A stretch of DNA of 15,127 nt from an uncultured Collinsella sp. (GCA_900549745.1 URPJ01000025.1:1-15127), one strand, 5' to 3'; shown: positions 1 through 7,424, numbered from the stretch's first letter. The notes: generated from the letters alone by a model not told the origin. Program-made: numbers and translations.

Positions 1-27
1 CCTCGCCGCACGAAGTGCGCAGCGAGG
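1..27 (-). terminator. Probable terminator hairpin downstream of ilvE
   Basis: Arms CCTCGC (1-6) and GCGAGG (22-27) enclose an inner stem CGCAC/GTGCG (7-11 and 15-19) with a GAA loop. The hairpin lies about 65 bases past the ilvE stop. On the minus strand the T-tract would fall outside the window, so termination cannot be confirmed. The plus strand reads GCTTCTT after the stem, so it could also serve a gene off the left edge. No gene is supported in 28-92. Confidence 0.5.
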
Positions 28-92
28 GCTTCTTGCATGTCCGAGGACGCGCCGGGAGGGAACTTGTTCTCTGCCCGGATAGGTAAGACAAA

Positions 93-1145
93 TTACGCGA
101 CGGTGTAAACCCAGTTGTGCTTGTCCTCGACAGCACCAGACTGGATACCAGTCAGGGTCTCGCGAAGCTTCTTCATCACAGGGCCGATCTCGGTGTATCC
201 AGCCGGGAAGGTCACGGTCTCGTCGGCGCCGTAAACCTTGTTGTCGATTTCGCCAACCGGAGAGATGACGGCAGCGGTGCCGCACAGGCCGCACTCCACA
301 AAGGTGCCGGCCTTGACCTCGGCCCACTCGACGGGGCGCTGGTCAACGGTCATGCCCAGGTCCTGAGCAACCTGAACGAGCGAACGACGGGTGATAGAGG
401 GCAGGATGGAGTCGGTGTGCGACTGCGGAACGACGAGCGTGCCATCCTCTTTCACGAACAGGACGTTGGCGCCACCGGTCTCCTCGACATAGGTGCGGGA
501 CTCGGAGTCGAGATACAGGTTCTCGGCATAGCCCTCGCGATGGGCCTCCATCGTGGGCTTAAGGGACATGGCGTAGTTCAGGCCGGCCTTGATGTTGCCG
601 GTGCCGTGCGGTGCAGCACGGTCATACTCGGAAACGCGCAGCTTGACGGGCTTGAGGCCGCCCTTAAAGTACGGACCGACCGGGGTCACGAGAATGCGGA
701 ACGTGTACTCAGGAGCGGGAGCCACGCCGATCACGTCACCGGAGCCGATCATAAACGGACGCACGTACAGGGTCGCGCCGGAACCGAAGGGCGGAACCCA
801 GGCGGCGTTGGCAGAAACGACCTGCTTGACGGCCTCAACGAACTTGTCCTTGGGAAACGGGGGCATCTCGAGGCGCTGGGCAGAGTTATACATACGCTCA
901 GCGTTCATGTCGGGACGGAAGCAGACGATGCTGCCGTCCTCGGCGGTGTAGGCCTTCAGGCCCTCAAAGACCTCCTGGCAGTAATGGAAGATACCGCCGC
1001 ACTCGGAGACATGCAGGGTGTGGTCGGTGGTCAGGCCGCCCTCGTCCCACTCGCCATCCTTCCAATGAGCCTCGTAGCTGTAATCGGTCTTCATGTAGCC
1101 AAAGCCGAGGCTACCCCAATCGATATCCTTCTTCTCGACAGTCAT
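93..1145 (-). CDS. ilvE: Branched-chain-amino-acid aminotransferase
   Basis: This is a 350-residue fold-type IV PLP enzyme that transfers the amino group between glutamate and the keto acids of leucine, isoleucine and valine in the cytoplasm, the last step of their synthesis. Visible signatures are EVFEGLKAY (58-66), the FRPDMNAERM region (76-85), YVRPFMIGSG (127-136), the PLP lysine K186 in GTGNIKAGLNYA, and EETGGANVLFV (221-231), which supplies the PLP-contacting glutamate. The GTAAVISPVG block (289-298) is the family's C-terminal signature. Its position equivalent to the animal CXXC redox pair is not cysteine, although CGLC lies just before it at 285-288. The reading frame stays open 50 codons further upstream, but homology begins at MTVEKK. 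The ATG at 1143-1145 has an AAGGAG site (1152-1157) six bases upstream. The gene appears monocistronic: the next minus gene upstream, dedA, ends in its own terminator. Confidence 0.95.
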   Translation of the reverse strand: MTVEKKDIDWGSLGFGYMKTDYSYEAHWKDGEWDEGGLTTDHTLHVSECGGIFHYCQEVFEGLKAYTAEDGSIVCFRPDMNAERMYNSAQRLEMPPFPKDKFVEAVKQVVSANAAWVPPFGSGATLYVRPFMIGSGDVIGVAPAPEYTFRILVTPVGPYFKGGLKPVKLRVSEYDRAAPHGTGNIKAGLNYAMSLKPTMEAHREGYAENLYLDSESRTYVEETGGANVLFVKEDGTLVVPQSHTDSILPSITRRSLVQVAQDLGMTVDQRPVEWAEVKAGTFVECGLCGTAAVISPVGEIDNKVYGADETVTFPAGYTEIGPVMKKLRETLTGIQSGAVEDKHNWVYTVA

Positions 1146-1291
1146 ATGTCGCTCCTTACATACACAGTTGCATACTCGCGAACCCGCACGCAAGGACCGA
1201 GGCCGACCGCGTCGCAACGTCGCACGCCCGGAGCGTAGAGCCGGACGGGACACGCGAGCAGCATCAAAGCCGATGGCACGTCGATTCGCAT
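1142..1291 (-). other. Possible uORF overlapping the ilvE start
   Basis: An ATG at 1289-1291 opens a 49-codon frame. Its TGA (1142-1144) overlaps the ilvE ATG by the ATGA arrangement typical of translational coupling. The predicted transcription start lies almost at this ATG, so the uORF would be leaderless. About 30 percent of its codons are Leu, Ile or Val, slightly above normal, including Leu-Met-Leu-Leu at residues 9-12. No ribosome binding site precedes it, and GC-rich DNA often stays open by chance over this length. It is listed as a candidate leader only. Confidence 0.22.
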
Positions 1292-1298
1292 GCACGAG

Positions 1299-1327
1299 AT
1301 TGTACTCCCCGCACGCGTCTGATAAAA
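1299..1327 (-). promoter_or_regulatory. Probable ilvE promoter
   Basis: On the minus strand a good -10 hexamer TACAAT (1299-1304) follows a weak -35 TTTTAT (1322-1327) at 17 bases. The glmS promoter shares the same GAGTACAAT string, which supports it as a real -10 in this genome. The weak -35 suggests help from an activator. A 16-base dyad at 1335-1350 sits just upstream. Confidence 0.5.
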
Positions 1328-1334
1328 CGCTTTT

Positions 1335-1350
1335 CTTTAACTAAGTAAAG
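1335..1350. promoter_or_regulatory. AT-rich dyad upstream of the ilvE promoter
   Basis: CTTTA (1335-1339) and TAAAG (1346-1350) form an inverted repeat centred about 20 bases upstream of the ilvE -35 element. This position suits an activator or repressor site. The binding protein is unknown. Confidence 0.3.
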
Positions 1351-1370
1351 TATTTTCATTTGACCGAAGC

Positions 1371-1404
1371 AAAAAGGCCCGCCACCGTAAGCGGTGACGG
1401 GCCT
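1371..1404 (-). terminator. Rho-independent terminator of the dedA-family gene
   Basis: AGGCCCG (1375-1381) pairs perfectly with CGGGCCT (1398-1404). An inner stem CACCG/CGGTG carries a TAAG loop. On the minus strand the stem is followed by five T residues. It lies about 40 bases past the stop of the DedA gene. Confidence 0.85.
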
Positions 1405-1442
1405 CAACTGTACGGTCTGCGCGCTGGCTCGAGCTAGGCGTT

Positions 1443-2081
1443 CTATTTACCCAGCTTGGCCTTAACCAGACCGACCACGGTCGGGATGATCGACACGGCA
1501 ACGATGCCGATAATCAGCAGCTCAAAGTGCTCTTGCACAAAGGGAATGCCGCCAAAGAAGTAGCCCAGCAGCGTAAAGACCGTCGACCAGGTAATGCCGC
1601 CCAGCACGTTAAAGACGACAAAGTTGCGCCAGTGCATGCCGCCCATGCCAGCGATAAAGGGCACAAAGGTGCGGATAAACGGGAAGAAGCGACCCAGGAA
1701 GATGGCCAGGTGACCCCACTTGTCCAAGAAGTCCTCGGACTTTTTGATGCGCTCGGGCGTCATGGCCTTGACCTTGCCCGAAGCGATGATCTTGCGGCCA
1801 AAGAAGTGACCGATCATAAAGTTGCACTGATCGCCCAAAATGGCAGCGGCCCATGCGGTGGCCAGAAGCGCCACGATGTTAAAGCCGCCGTTGTGGGCAA
1901 AGAAACCCGAGGCGAACAGCAGCGAATCACCGGGAAGGAACGGGAAGAACACCACGCCCGTCTCGATAAAGATGATCAGGAACACGCAGCCGTAGGCCAT
2001 AAGCGGGCCGGCGGCGATCCAGCTGGCGATCGCGGTGCGCGGGTCCTTAAGCAGCTCGGCAATAAAATTGATGAAACCCAT
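1443..2081 (-). CDS. DedA / VTT-domain membrane protein
   Basis: This is a 212-residue polytopic membrane protein of the DedA (SNARE-associated, VTT) family. Members act in membrane homeostasis, and several are now known to return undecaprenyl phosphate to the inner leaflet for cell-wall synthesis. Family hallmarks are an acidic residue before the re-entrant loop in ETGVVFFPFLPGDSLLF (about residues 40-56), the GDQCNFMIGHFFGR segment, and the arginine-bearing FLGRFFPFIRTFVPFIAGM block, followed by GITWSTVFTLLGYFFG. The arginine motif and the acidic residues are all present. The ATG at 2079-2081 was chosen because GAGAGG lies nine bases upstream and homology starts there. The open frame reaches 2165 but lacks a better site. 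The gene is divergent from cysE. I cannot tell which DedA paralogue it is. Confidence 0.88.
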   Translation of the reverse strand: MGFINFIAELLKDPRTAIASWIAAGPLMAYGCVFLIIFIETGVVFFPFLPGDSLLFASGFFAHNGGFNIVALLATAWAAAILGDQCNFMIGHFFGRKIIASGKVKAMTPERIKKSEDFLDKWGHLAIFLGRFFPFIRTFVPFIAGMGGMHWRNFVVFNVLGGITWSTVFTLLGYFFGGIPFVQEHFELLIIGIVAVSIIPTVVGLVKAKLGK

Positions 2082-2127
2082 GAAGTAAAACCTCTCAGTT
2101 GTGGGCGCGGATACGTCCAAGTTGACC

Positions 2128-2133
2128 AGTATA
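2128..2133 (-). promoter_or_regulatory. Candidate -10 element of the dedA-family gene
   Basis: TATACT on the minus strand lies about 47 bases before the start codon. No convincing -35 is visible at 16-18 bases; the nearest TTGCGC is 20 bases away. It is supported mainly by position and hexamer quality. Confidence 0.35.
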
Positions 2134-2250
2134 CGGTTGCGGTGCCCCCTCGTGCGCAACCCCACAAAAGCATGACTCCATTACCAGCAAGTTTGCATAA
2201 CTGACACTTGTAGCGCAAAGCCGCCAAGATTGTCCTTTTTAATCCCTAGC

Positions 2251-2275
2251 GAATCGCTATACTTTATTGAATCGC
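2251..2275 (+). promoter_or_regulatory. cysE -10 region flanked by direct repeats
   Basis: TATACT (2258-2263) is a good -10 about 42 bases before the cysE start. The -35 at 17 bases (CTTTTT) is poor. GAATCGC occurs on both sides (2251-2257 and 2269-2275), an 18-base period that brackets the -10 and may mark a regulator site. A sulfur-responsive regulator is possible but not shown. Confidence 0.35.
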
Positions 2276-2304
2276 ATTGCCATGGCGCTAAGGGAGGGCG
2301 GCCG

Positions 2305-3009
2305 GTGAGCTTTATCAATACCATTCGCGAGGACATCAAGACCGTCCAGGCGCAGGACCCCGCCGCGCAAAACGGTCTGGTCATCTTTCTTTCCTATCCT
2401 GGCCTGCACGCCAAGTGGAACCACGTGCCCGAGCACTGGCTGTGGGAGCACGGTCATCGCTCGCTCGCCCGCGTGCTCTCGCAAATCACCCGCCACATCA
2501 CCGGCGTCGAGATTCACCCTGCCGCGCAGATTGGCAAGCACTTCTTTATCGACCACGCCATGGGCGTCGTCATCGGCGAGACCACCATTGTGGGCGACAA
2601 CTGTGTGCTCTACCAGGGCGTCACGCTCGGCGGCACCGGCAACGAGACCGGCAAGCGTCACCCCACCCTGGGCAACAATGTCACGGTGGGCACGGGCGCC
2701 AAGGTGCTCGGCAACATCCGCATCGGCAACAACGTCAAGATCGGCGGCAACTCGGTCGTCGTTAAGGACGTCCCCGACAACTGCACCGTCGTGGGCGTGC
2801 CGGGACGCATCATCAAGCGCAACGGCTGCCGTGTGTTCGAGGAGAGTTTCGACGCCAAGCAGCATCGCGAGTACATGCCCGATGACGCCGCCGAGCAGTC
2901 CGCCCTCAACCGCCAGGGCATCACCGAGAATGCCCGCCGCGTCAAGGAACTCGAGCGAGAGGTGGCCGAGCTCAAGGCCCTCGTCGCCAAGCTCGTGGAC
3001 GAACGCTAG
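2305..3009 (+). CDS. cysE: Serine O-acetyltransferase
   Basis: This 234-residue cytoplasmic enzyme acetylates L-serine with acetyl-CoA to give O-acetylserine, the first step of cysteine synthesis. The N-terminal helical part includes the DPAA motif (18-21). It is followed by the left-handed beta-helix made of hexapeptide repeats (about 68-170), with DHAMGVVIGET (83-93), VTLGGTG (106-112) and KRHPT (117-121). H84 matches the catalytic histidine (E. coli H158). Its usual Asp partner, 15 residues earlier, is Glu69 here, as I recall also for Gram-positive relatives. The C-terminus is extended by a charged heptad-like helix (about 208-234), ending in EREVAELKALVAKL, probably a coiled coil. The GTG start at 2305 was chosen because AAGGGAGGG (2290-2298) precedes it. 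A longer frame from a TTG at 2230 overlaps the promoter and is rejected. Confidence 0.95.
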   Translation: MSFINTIREDIKTVQAQDPAAQNGLVIFLSYPGLHAKWNHVPEHWLWEHGHRSLARVLSQITRHITGVEIHPAAQIGKHFFIDHAMGVVIGETTIVGDNCVLYQGVTLGGTGNETGKRHPTLGNNVTVGTGAKVLGNIRIGNNVKIGGNSVVVKDVPDNCTVVGVPGRIIKRNGCRVFEESFDAKQHREYMPDDAAEQSALNRQGITENARRVKELEREVAELKALVAKLVDER

Positions 3010-3049
3010 GAACGCAAGCGGCACAAAACGACATCGGCATCAACGCAAA

Positions 3050-3086
3050 GGCGCGCCAGGGAATTCATCCCCGGCGCGCCTTATTT
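3050..3086 (+). terminator. Rho-independent terminator of cysE
   Basis: GGCGCGCC (3050-3057) pairs with an identical self-complementary arm at 3073-3080. An inner GGGA/TCCC stem is present, and TTATTT follows. It sits 40 bases past the cysE stop. Confidence 0.88.
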
Positions 3087-3090
3087 GTGA

Positions 3091-3119
3091 TGTGGCAAAG
3101 AGACTGTCCCTTTGTCACA
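3091..3119 (-). repeat. GGGACAG-core hairpin unit, copy A
   Basis: On the minus strand ATGTGACAAA (3110-3119) and TTTGCCACAT (3091-3100) are complementary except for one position. They enclose GGGACAGTC. It abuts the stop codon of the second ABC exporter gene. It has the same layout as the units at 8815-8854 and 12938-12970: ten-base arms and a GGGAC(A/G)G core just inside one arm. No T-tract follows, so it is not a standard terminator. Confidence 0.55.
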
Positions 3120-5123
3120 TTATGCGAACTGGCTCAGATAGAGGTCGGCGTAGGCACCCTCGGCAGCCAGCAGCTCCTTATGCGTGCCCTGCTCGATAAT
3201 GTTGCCGTGATCCATGACCAAGATCAGGTCGGCGTCCACGATCGTCGACAGGCGGTGCGCGATCACAAAGCTCGTGCGCCCGCGCATGAGCGCGTCCATG
3301 GCACGACCGATGGCAAGCTCGGTACGCGTATCCACGCTTGAGGTCGCCTCGTCCAGGATGAGAATCGCCGGGTTATTGAGCAGCACGCGTGCGATGGTCA
3401 GCAGCTGACGCTGGCCCTGGCTGATGCTTTCGGCATCGTTGGCCACGCGCGTGTCATAGCCCTGCGGCATGGTGCGCACAAAGAAGTCGACCTGCGCGGC
3501 GCGCGCAGCCGCCACGATCTCCTCACGCGTCGCCTCGGGACAGCCGTAGGCGATGTTTTCGGCAATCGTGCCATCGAACAGCCAGGCGTCCTGCAGCACC
3601 ATGCCAAACTGCTGCCGTAGCTCGCCGCGGTCCATGCGGCTCGTATCCACGCCGTCGAGCGTAATACGCCCGCCGTCAATCTCGTAGAAGCGCATGAGCA
3701 GGTTGATGAGCGTCGTCTTGCCCGCGCCCGTGGTTCCCACCACGGCAATCTTCTGGCCCGGCTCGGCGGTAAACGACACGTCGTGCATAAGCGGCTTGTC
3801 GGGCGAATAACCAAAGCGCACGTGCTCAAAGGAGACGCGACCCTCAACGCGACCCGGCAGCTTGGCGGCCTCGTCCGGCAGCGGATCGGCCTCCATCTCG
3901 GGCTCATCGAGCAGGTCGAACACGCGCTCCGCACTCGCCAACGCGCTCTGCAGCGAGTTGAAGGTAAACGACAGCTGCGTCATGGGTTCGGACGCCTCGT
4001 AGATAAACTGGAAGAACGCCTGGAACACGCCGACGGTCATGTGACCGGCAACCAGCATGCTGCAGCCCACCAGCGCAATCACGATCTGCGCCAAGCGGCC
4101 GATAAAGCGCACCGCGGGACCGACGGCGTTAATCATAAAGTCGGCCTTGGCGCTCACGCGCGCCAGCTCCTTCGAAGCCTCGTGCACCTCGGCAGAGCTC
4201 TGGCGCTCGCGGTTAAACGCACGGATTACCAGACGGCCCGAGTAGCCTTCCTCGACCGCGCTCGTAATCTTGGACACCCACTCCTGGCGCTCGCCCGTCA
4301 CATCGTGCGTGCGGCGCGAAACGACCTTCGTCACCAGCAGCGAAAGCGCCGTAAAAAACAAAAAGACAAGCGTGAGCGGCACGCTAAACACGAACATCAC
4401 GCTCACGGCGCCCACCACGGTACCGATCGACACCAGAAGCTGCAGCAAGCCGCGCTGCATGCTCTCGGACATCTTGTCCAAGTCATTGGTCGCACGGCTG
4501 ACGACCTCGCCGGGACGATGCGCATCAAAGTAGGCAAGCGGCAGACGGTTGAGCTTTTGCGCGATGCGGTTGCGTAGGCGCAGGTTGAGGCGCTCGGCAA
4601 CGCTCGACATCAAAAAGCTCTGGAGTGCGTAGAACGAGGCGGCGGCAGTCCAGATCATAAAGTAGATGAAGATGGTCCTGCCGCAGTTCTCCCAGGTAAT
4701 GCTGAAGGTAGCGTTGTTGGCAAACGCCAGCTTCATATGCCCCCACAGCTCATCGATCACGCGGGCGCTGTAAGCCGGCGCCGCAGTGTTAAAGATGACA
4801 TAGAACACGATGCTCGCGAACACGATATAGAAGCGCCAATGGTCGCCGGCGGCTTCGCTCCACAGGCGGCGCACCGTCGCCCAGGTGTCGCGGGGCGTCT
4901 CGTCCTCGTCCTCGTCGTCAACGTCGCGCATGCGTTCCGCCTCGGCGCGGGCGCGCTCGTCCTCGGCGCGCTCGTTTTCCTCGTAGAGTGCCTGGCGGCG
5001 AGCCTCACGCTCCGCCGCTGCCTTGGCGGCTTCGTCCAGGTCGGGCGTGGCGCCCGTCTCCTCAACTGTCTCTGCAACCGCGGCATCCTCGGCGATGGCC
5101 TGCTTCTTGAGCTCCTCGGTCAT
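3120..5123 (-). CDS. ABC exporter half-transporter, catalytic-site subunit
   Basis: This 667-residue protein fuses a six-helix exporter transmembrane domain (about 95-390) to an ATPase domain (about 425-667). It has Walker A GTTGAGKTT (463-471), Q-loop Q511, signature SQGQ (568-571), Walker B ILILDEATSS with D591 and catalytic E592, and the H-loop histidine H623 in IAHRLSTI. The intact Glu and His contrast with its partner subunit, and the signature is SQGQ rather than SGGQ. It carries an unusually long N-terminal cytosolic extension (about 1-85), very rich in Glu, Asp, Arg and Ala and probably helical. The ATG at 5121-5123 is preferred over a GTG at 5132 because GGGAGG ends eight bases before it. 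The start lies one base beyond the TAG of the upstream exporter gene, and its ribosome site lies inside that gene, so translation is coupled. The MarR-led operon suggests drug or toxic metabolite efflux; the substrate is unknown. Confidence 0.92.
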   Translation of the reverse strand: MTEELKKQAIAEDAAVAETVEETGATPDLDEAAKAAAEREARRQALYEENERAEDERARAEAERMRDVDDEDEDETPRDTWATVRRLWSEAAGDHWRFYIVFASIVFYVIFNTAAPAYSARVIDELWGHMKLAFANNATFSITWENCGRTIFIYFMIWTAAASFYALQSFLMSSVAERLNLRLRNRIAQKLNRLPLAYFDAHRPGEVVSRATNDLDKMSESMQRGLLQLLVSIGTVVGAVSVMFVFSVPLTLVFLFFTALSLLVTKVVSRRTHDVTGERQEWVSKITSAVEEGYSGRLVIRAFNRERQSSAEVHEASKELARVSAKADFMINAVGPAVRFIGRLAQIVIALVGCSMLVAGHMTVGVFQAFFQFIYEASEPMTQLSFTFNSLQSALASAERVFDLLDEPEMEADPLPDEAAKLPGRVEGRVSFEHVRFGYSPDKPLMHDVSFTAEPGQKIAVVGTTGAGKTTLINLLMRFYEIDGGRITLDGVDTSRMDRGELRQQFGMVLQDAWLFDGTIAENIAYGCPEATREEIVAAARAAQVDFFVRTMPQGYDTRVANDAESISQGQRQLLTIARVLLNNPAILILDEATSSVDTRTELAIGRAMDALMRGRTSFVIAHRLSTIVDADLILVMDHGNIIEQGTHKELLAAEGAYADLYLSQFA

Positions 5124-5124
5124 G

Positions 5125-6861
5125 CTACTCACCTCCCTTCATCTGCGATTCCGCGATAGCGCGGTACACCTCGCAGGTTTCCATGAGCTCGTCGTGCGTG
5201 CCTAGGCCCACGATCTCGCCGTCTTTGAGCACCACGATCTGATCGGCATGCAAAATAGTCGAGATACGTTGCGCGATGATGAGCACCGCGGCATCGCGCG
5301 TCTCGTCCTGCAGCGCATGGCGCAGGGCGGCATCGGTCTTAAAGTCCAGGGCCGAAAAACTGTCATCGAAGATATATAGATCGGCATGCTTCATGAGCGC
5401 ACGGGCGATCGCCAGGCGCTGGCGCTGACCGCCCGAAAAGTTCGTGCCGCCCTGGGATACCGGCGTATCGAGCCCCTGCGGCTGATCGAGCACAAAGGTG
5501 CTCTGGGCAACCTGGAGCGCATGAAGCATGTCGGCATCAGTCGCGTCTTCGTTGCCAAAGCGCAGGTTGCTTGCAACGGTGCCCGAGAACAGCCACGCCT
5601 TCTGCGGCACATAGGCAATACGCCCGCGGATGTCGTCTTGCGAAAGGTCGCGCAGATCGATGCCATTCAGGCGAATGGCGCCCTTCGTGGCATCGTGGAA
5701 GCGAAGCAAGAGCTTGGCCACCGTCGACTTGCCCGAACCCGTCGAGCCTACAATCGCCGTGGTCTGGCCACGGCGACAGGCAAAACTCAGGTCGCACAGG
5801 GTATCCTCGTCGGCATCGTCAAAACGGAACGACATGTGGTCGAACACGGCCACCGCGTCGGCACCGTCAACAGACTCCGCCGCGCACGTGTCCAGCGTGC
5901 GCTTGCCGTCCACGATGCTCGGCTCGATTTCGAGCACCTGTTGCGCGCGGTTGAGGCACGCCGCAGCGCGCGGAAGCGTCAGAATCACCATCTGCGCCAT
6001 CATCACAAAGAACAGGATCAAGATCGCGTATTCCAACACGGCCGAGATGCTGCCGATTTGCATGGCGTGGACGCCCGCGCGGTTGCCGCCCACCCACAGC
6101 ACCGCCACCTCGGCGATATTCATCAAAAAGAAGCTGGAACTGTCGAGACCCACAAACAGGTGGTTGACCTTGATGGCGTTGGCCGCGTAATCGCTAAACA
6201 CCTCGTCCAGGCGCTGCTCCTCGTGGCGCTCCTTGTTAAATGCGCGGATGACGCGCACGCCCACGATGTTCTCGCGCAGCACCACGTTCATGCGGTCGAT
6301 AAAGCTCTGCAGGCGCATAAAGATCGGCGCGGCGTTAGCCACCGTAAAGACCGCCGCCACCAGCACGATCGCAACGACCACACCCAGCAGCGTGCCCATG
6401 GCGGGATCGATGAACCAAGCAAAAATGATGCCTGCCACGGCCAAGAACGGCACCGGCAGCACCAACTGAATCGTCTGAAGGACAGCTTGCTGAATCACGT
6501 TGATGTCGTTGAGTGAGCGCGTGATCATCGAACCCGTGCCAAAGCGCTCAAAGTCGCTGGCGGACAGCTCGAGCGACTTGTCGTACACGGCATTGCGGAT
6601 ATCGCAGGCCACGTTGGCGGCCAGGCGCGCCGAAAGATAGCAGCCCAGCACCGTGCCGCCGCTGGCCATGCCGGTCGCGATAAGCATGTACAGGCCGTTG
6701 CGTAAAATATAGTCGATATCGCCCGTGGTAATACCGGTGTTGACCATGTTCGCCAGCATCGTGGGAACCAACAGCGTACCGACGTTATCTATCAGCACCG
6801 CAAACAGCGTCACCGCAATCAGACCGCGGTACGGCCTCATAAACCTCATTAAGAGTCGCAT
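5125..6861 (-). CDS. ABC exporter half-transporter, degenerate-site subunit
   Basis: This 578-residue half-exporter has a transmembrane domain (about 15-300) and an ATPase domain (about 335-578). Walker A GSTGSGKST (372-380), Q420 and a canonical FSGGQ signature (475-479) are intact. After Walker B it has Asp500 instead of the catalytic Glu (FDDSFSALD), and the H-loop residue is Gln531 (IIAQRIST) instead of His. This combination is known from the non-catalytic half of heterodimeric exporters such as Thermotoga TM287/288, so it should pair with the product of the next gene. Its ATG (6859-6861) overlaps the end of the MarR gene by 13 bases. GAGGGGG lies just upstream, so translation is coupled. 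Confidence 0.93.
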   Translation of the reverse strand: MRLLMRFMRPYRGLIAVTLFAVLIDNVGTLLVPTMLANMVNTGITTGDIDYILRNGLYMLIATGMASGGTVLGCYLSARLAANVACDIRNAVYDKSLELSASDFERFGTGSMITRSLNDINVIQQAVLQTIQLVLPVPFLAVAGIIFAWFIDPAMGTLLGVVVAIVLVAAVFTVANAAPIFMRLQSFIDRMNVVLRENIVGVRVIRAFNKERHEEQRLDEVFSDYAANAIKVNHLFVGLDSSSFFLMNIAEVAVLWVGGNRAGVHAMQIGSISAVLEYAILILFFVMMAQMVILTLPRAAACLNRAQQVLEIEPSIVDGKRTLDTCAAESVDGADAVAVFDHMSFRFDDADEDTLCDLSFACRRGQTTAIVGSTGSGKSTVAKLLLRFHDATKGAIRLNGIDLRDLSQDDIRGRIAYVPQKAWLFSGTVASNLRFGNEDATDADMLHALQVAQSTFVLDQPQGLDTPVSQGGTNFSGGQRQRLAIARALMKHADLYIFDDSFSALDFKTDAALRHALQDETRDAAVLIIAQRISTILHADQIVVLKDGEIVGLGTHDELMETCEVYRAIAESQMKGGE

Positions 6862-7349
6862 GTGTCCCCCTCGCCCTTATCGTCAGCCTCGTTCTCGGCG
6901 GCCACTTGCCGTTTAAATGCCTCGCACTCTTCGTTCAGAACGTGGGAGAACTTACCGACCAAGCGCATGATCTCGCGCTGTTCCCAGGGCTCGAGCGCGC
7001 CAAAGGCACGCTGCTCGGCTTTAACCGCCGGCAACGCATAGTGCTCGGCGAACCGCCGGCCCTCATCGGTCAAACAAACGACCTTATTCTTACGACTGCC
7101 CTCGGCAAACTCCAACGTCGCAAGCCCTCGCGCCCTAAGCGTCTTAATCGCCGAATTGATGGTCTGTTTGCTGTAGAACCATTCACTCGTCAGCCGACTC
7201 ACGGCAACGCTTCCGCCCGCTGCACTCGTGTCGACGAGCATCCAGTAGGCGCAGTCCGAAAGACCGCAAGTGCGCGCGAACTCCGAATAGATACGATCAA
7301 GCCCGTTGAGCATCCGGTCGAAATCGACCGGGCTAACTGCACTATTCAT
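6849..7349 (-). CDS. MarR-family transcriptional regulator
   Basis: This 166-residue winged-helix protein has N- and C-terminal dimerisation helices, a recognition helix around 60-72 (SKQTINSAIKTLRARG) and a basic wing around 79-93 (EFAEGSRKNKVVCLTDEG). It heads an operon with two ABC exporter genes and overlaps the first, a layout typical of ligand-released repressors of efflux pumps. The frame is open to 7427, but that reaches back past the -35 element. The ATG at 7347-7349 was chosen because of a close GGTGGGAG. A second ATG at 7361 has no ribosome site. The C-terminus is acidic and probably flexible. Cysteines at 29, 33, 92 and 141 could allow redox sensing, but this is only a possibility. 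Confidence 0.88.
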   Translation of the reverse strand: MNSAVSPVDFDRMLNGLDRIYSEFARTCGLSDCAYWMLVDTSAAGGSVAVSRLTSEWFYSKQTINSAIKTLRARGLATLEFAEGSRKNKVVCLTDEGRRFAEHYALPAVKAEQRAFGALEPWEQREIMRLVGKFSHVLNEECEAFKRQVAAENEADDKGEGDTCDS

Positions 7350-7365
7350 CTCTCCCACCATTCGA

Positions 7366-7415
7366 TAGTCCGAGTTTTGACCAATTAATATCTCTACATT
7401 AGTCCGAGTTTTGAC
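7366..7415 (-). promoter_or_regulatory. Probable MarR operator: two 16-base direct repeats
   Basis: TAGTCCGAGTTTTGAC occurs identically at 7366-7381 and 7400-7415, a 34-base spacing. The second copy lies between the -35 and -10 of the operon promoter. The first lies just after the likely transcription start. Each copy carries short complementary ends (AGTC or GGTC with GACT), as expected for a dimer site. Position and repetition strongly suggest autoregulation by the MarR protein. Confidence 0.65.
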
Positions 7416-7424
7416 TATCGTCAA
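7396..7424 (-). promoter_or_regulatory. Promoter of the MarR-ABC operon
   Basis: On the minus strand, TTGACG (7419-7424) and TAATGT (7396-7401) are separated by exactly 17 bases. Transcription would begin about 40 bases before the chosen MarR start. The direct repeats overlap both the spacer and the initial transcribed region. Confidence 0.6.

Noticed and set aside
28..92. Short plus-strand frame ending at 109, possibly the end of a gene off the left edge
   Set aside because: All three frames give only short translations with no recognisable protein, and the frame runs into ilvE. The region is better explained as the 3' flank of ilvE.
117..1238. Long plus-strand open frame of 373 codons opposite ilvE
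   Set aside because: It mirrors ilvE on the other strand, has low-complexity Gly/Val/Leu/Asp composition typical of antisense GC-rich frames, and lacks a ribosome site.
1146..1310. T-box riboswitch upstream of ilvE
   Set aside because: No AGGGTGGNACCGCG-like antiterminator sequence and no leader terminator are visible in the roughly 150-base leader.
2230..2304. TTG-initiated 25-codon N-terminal extension of cysE
   Set aside because: It covers the -10 element and ends at a strong ribosome site for the GTG at 2305. CysE homology starts after it.
3091..3119. Copy A hairpin as the terminator of the ABC operon
   Set aside because: No T-tract follows on the minus strand. The cysE terminator at 3050-3086 may instead stop transcription from both sides.
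5386..6516. Plus-strand frame of 376 codons opposite the first ABC exporter gene, and the similar one at 3783-4577
   Set aside because: His/Arg/Gln-rich antisense translations of conserved exporter genes with no independent signals.
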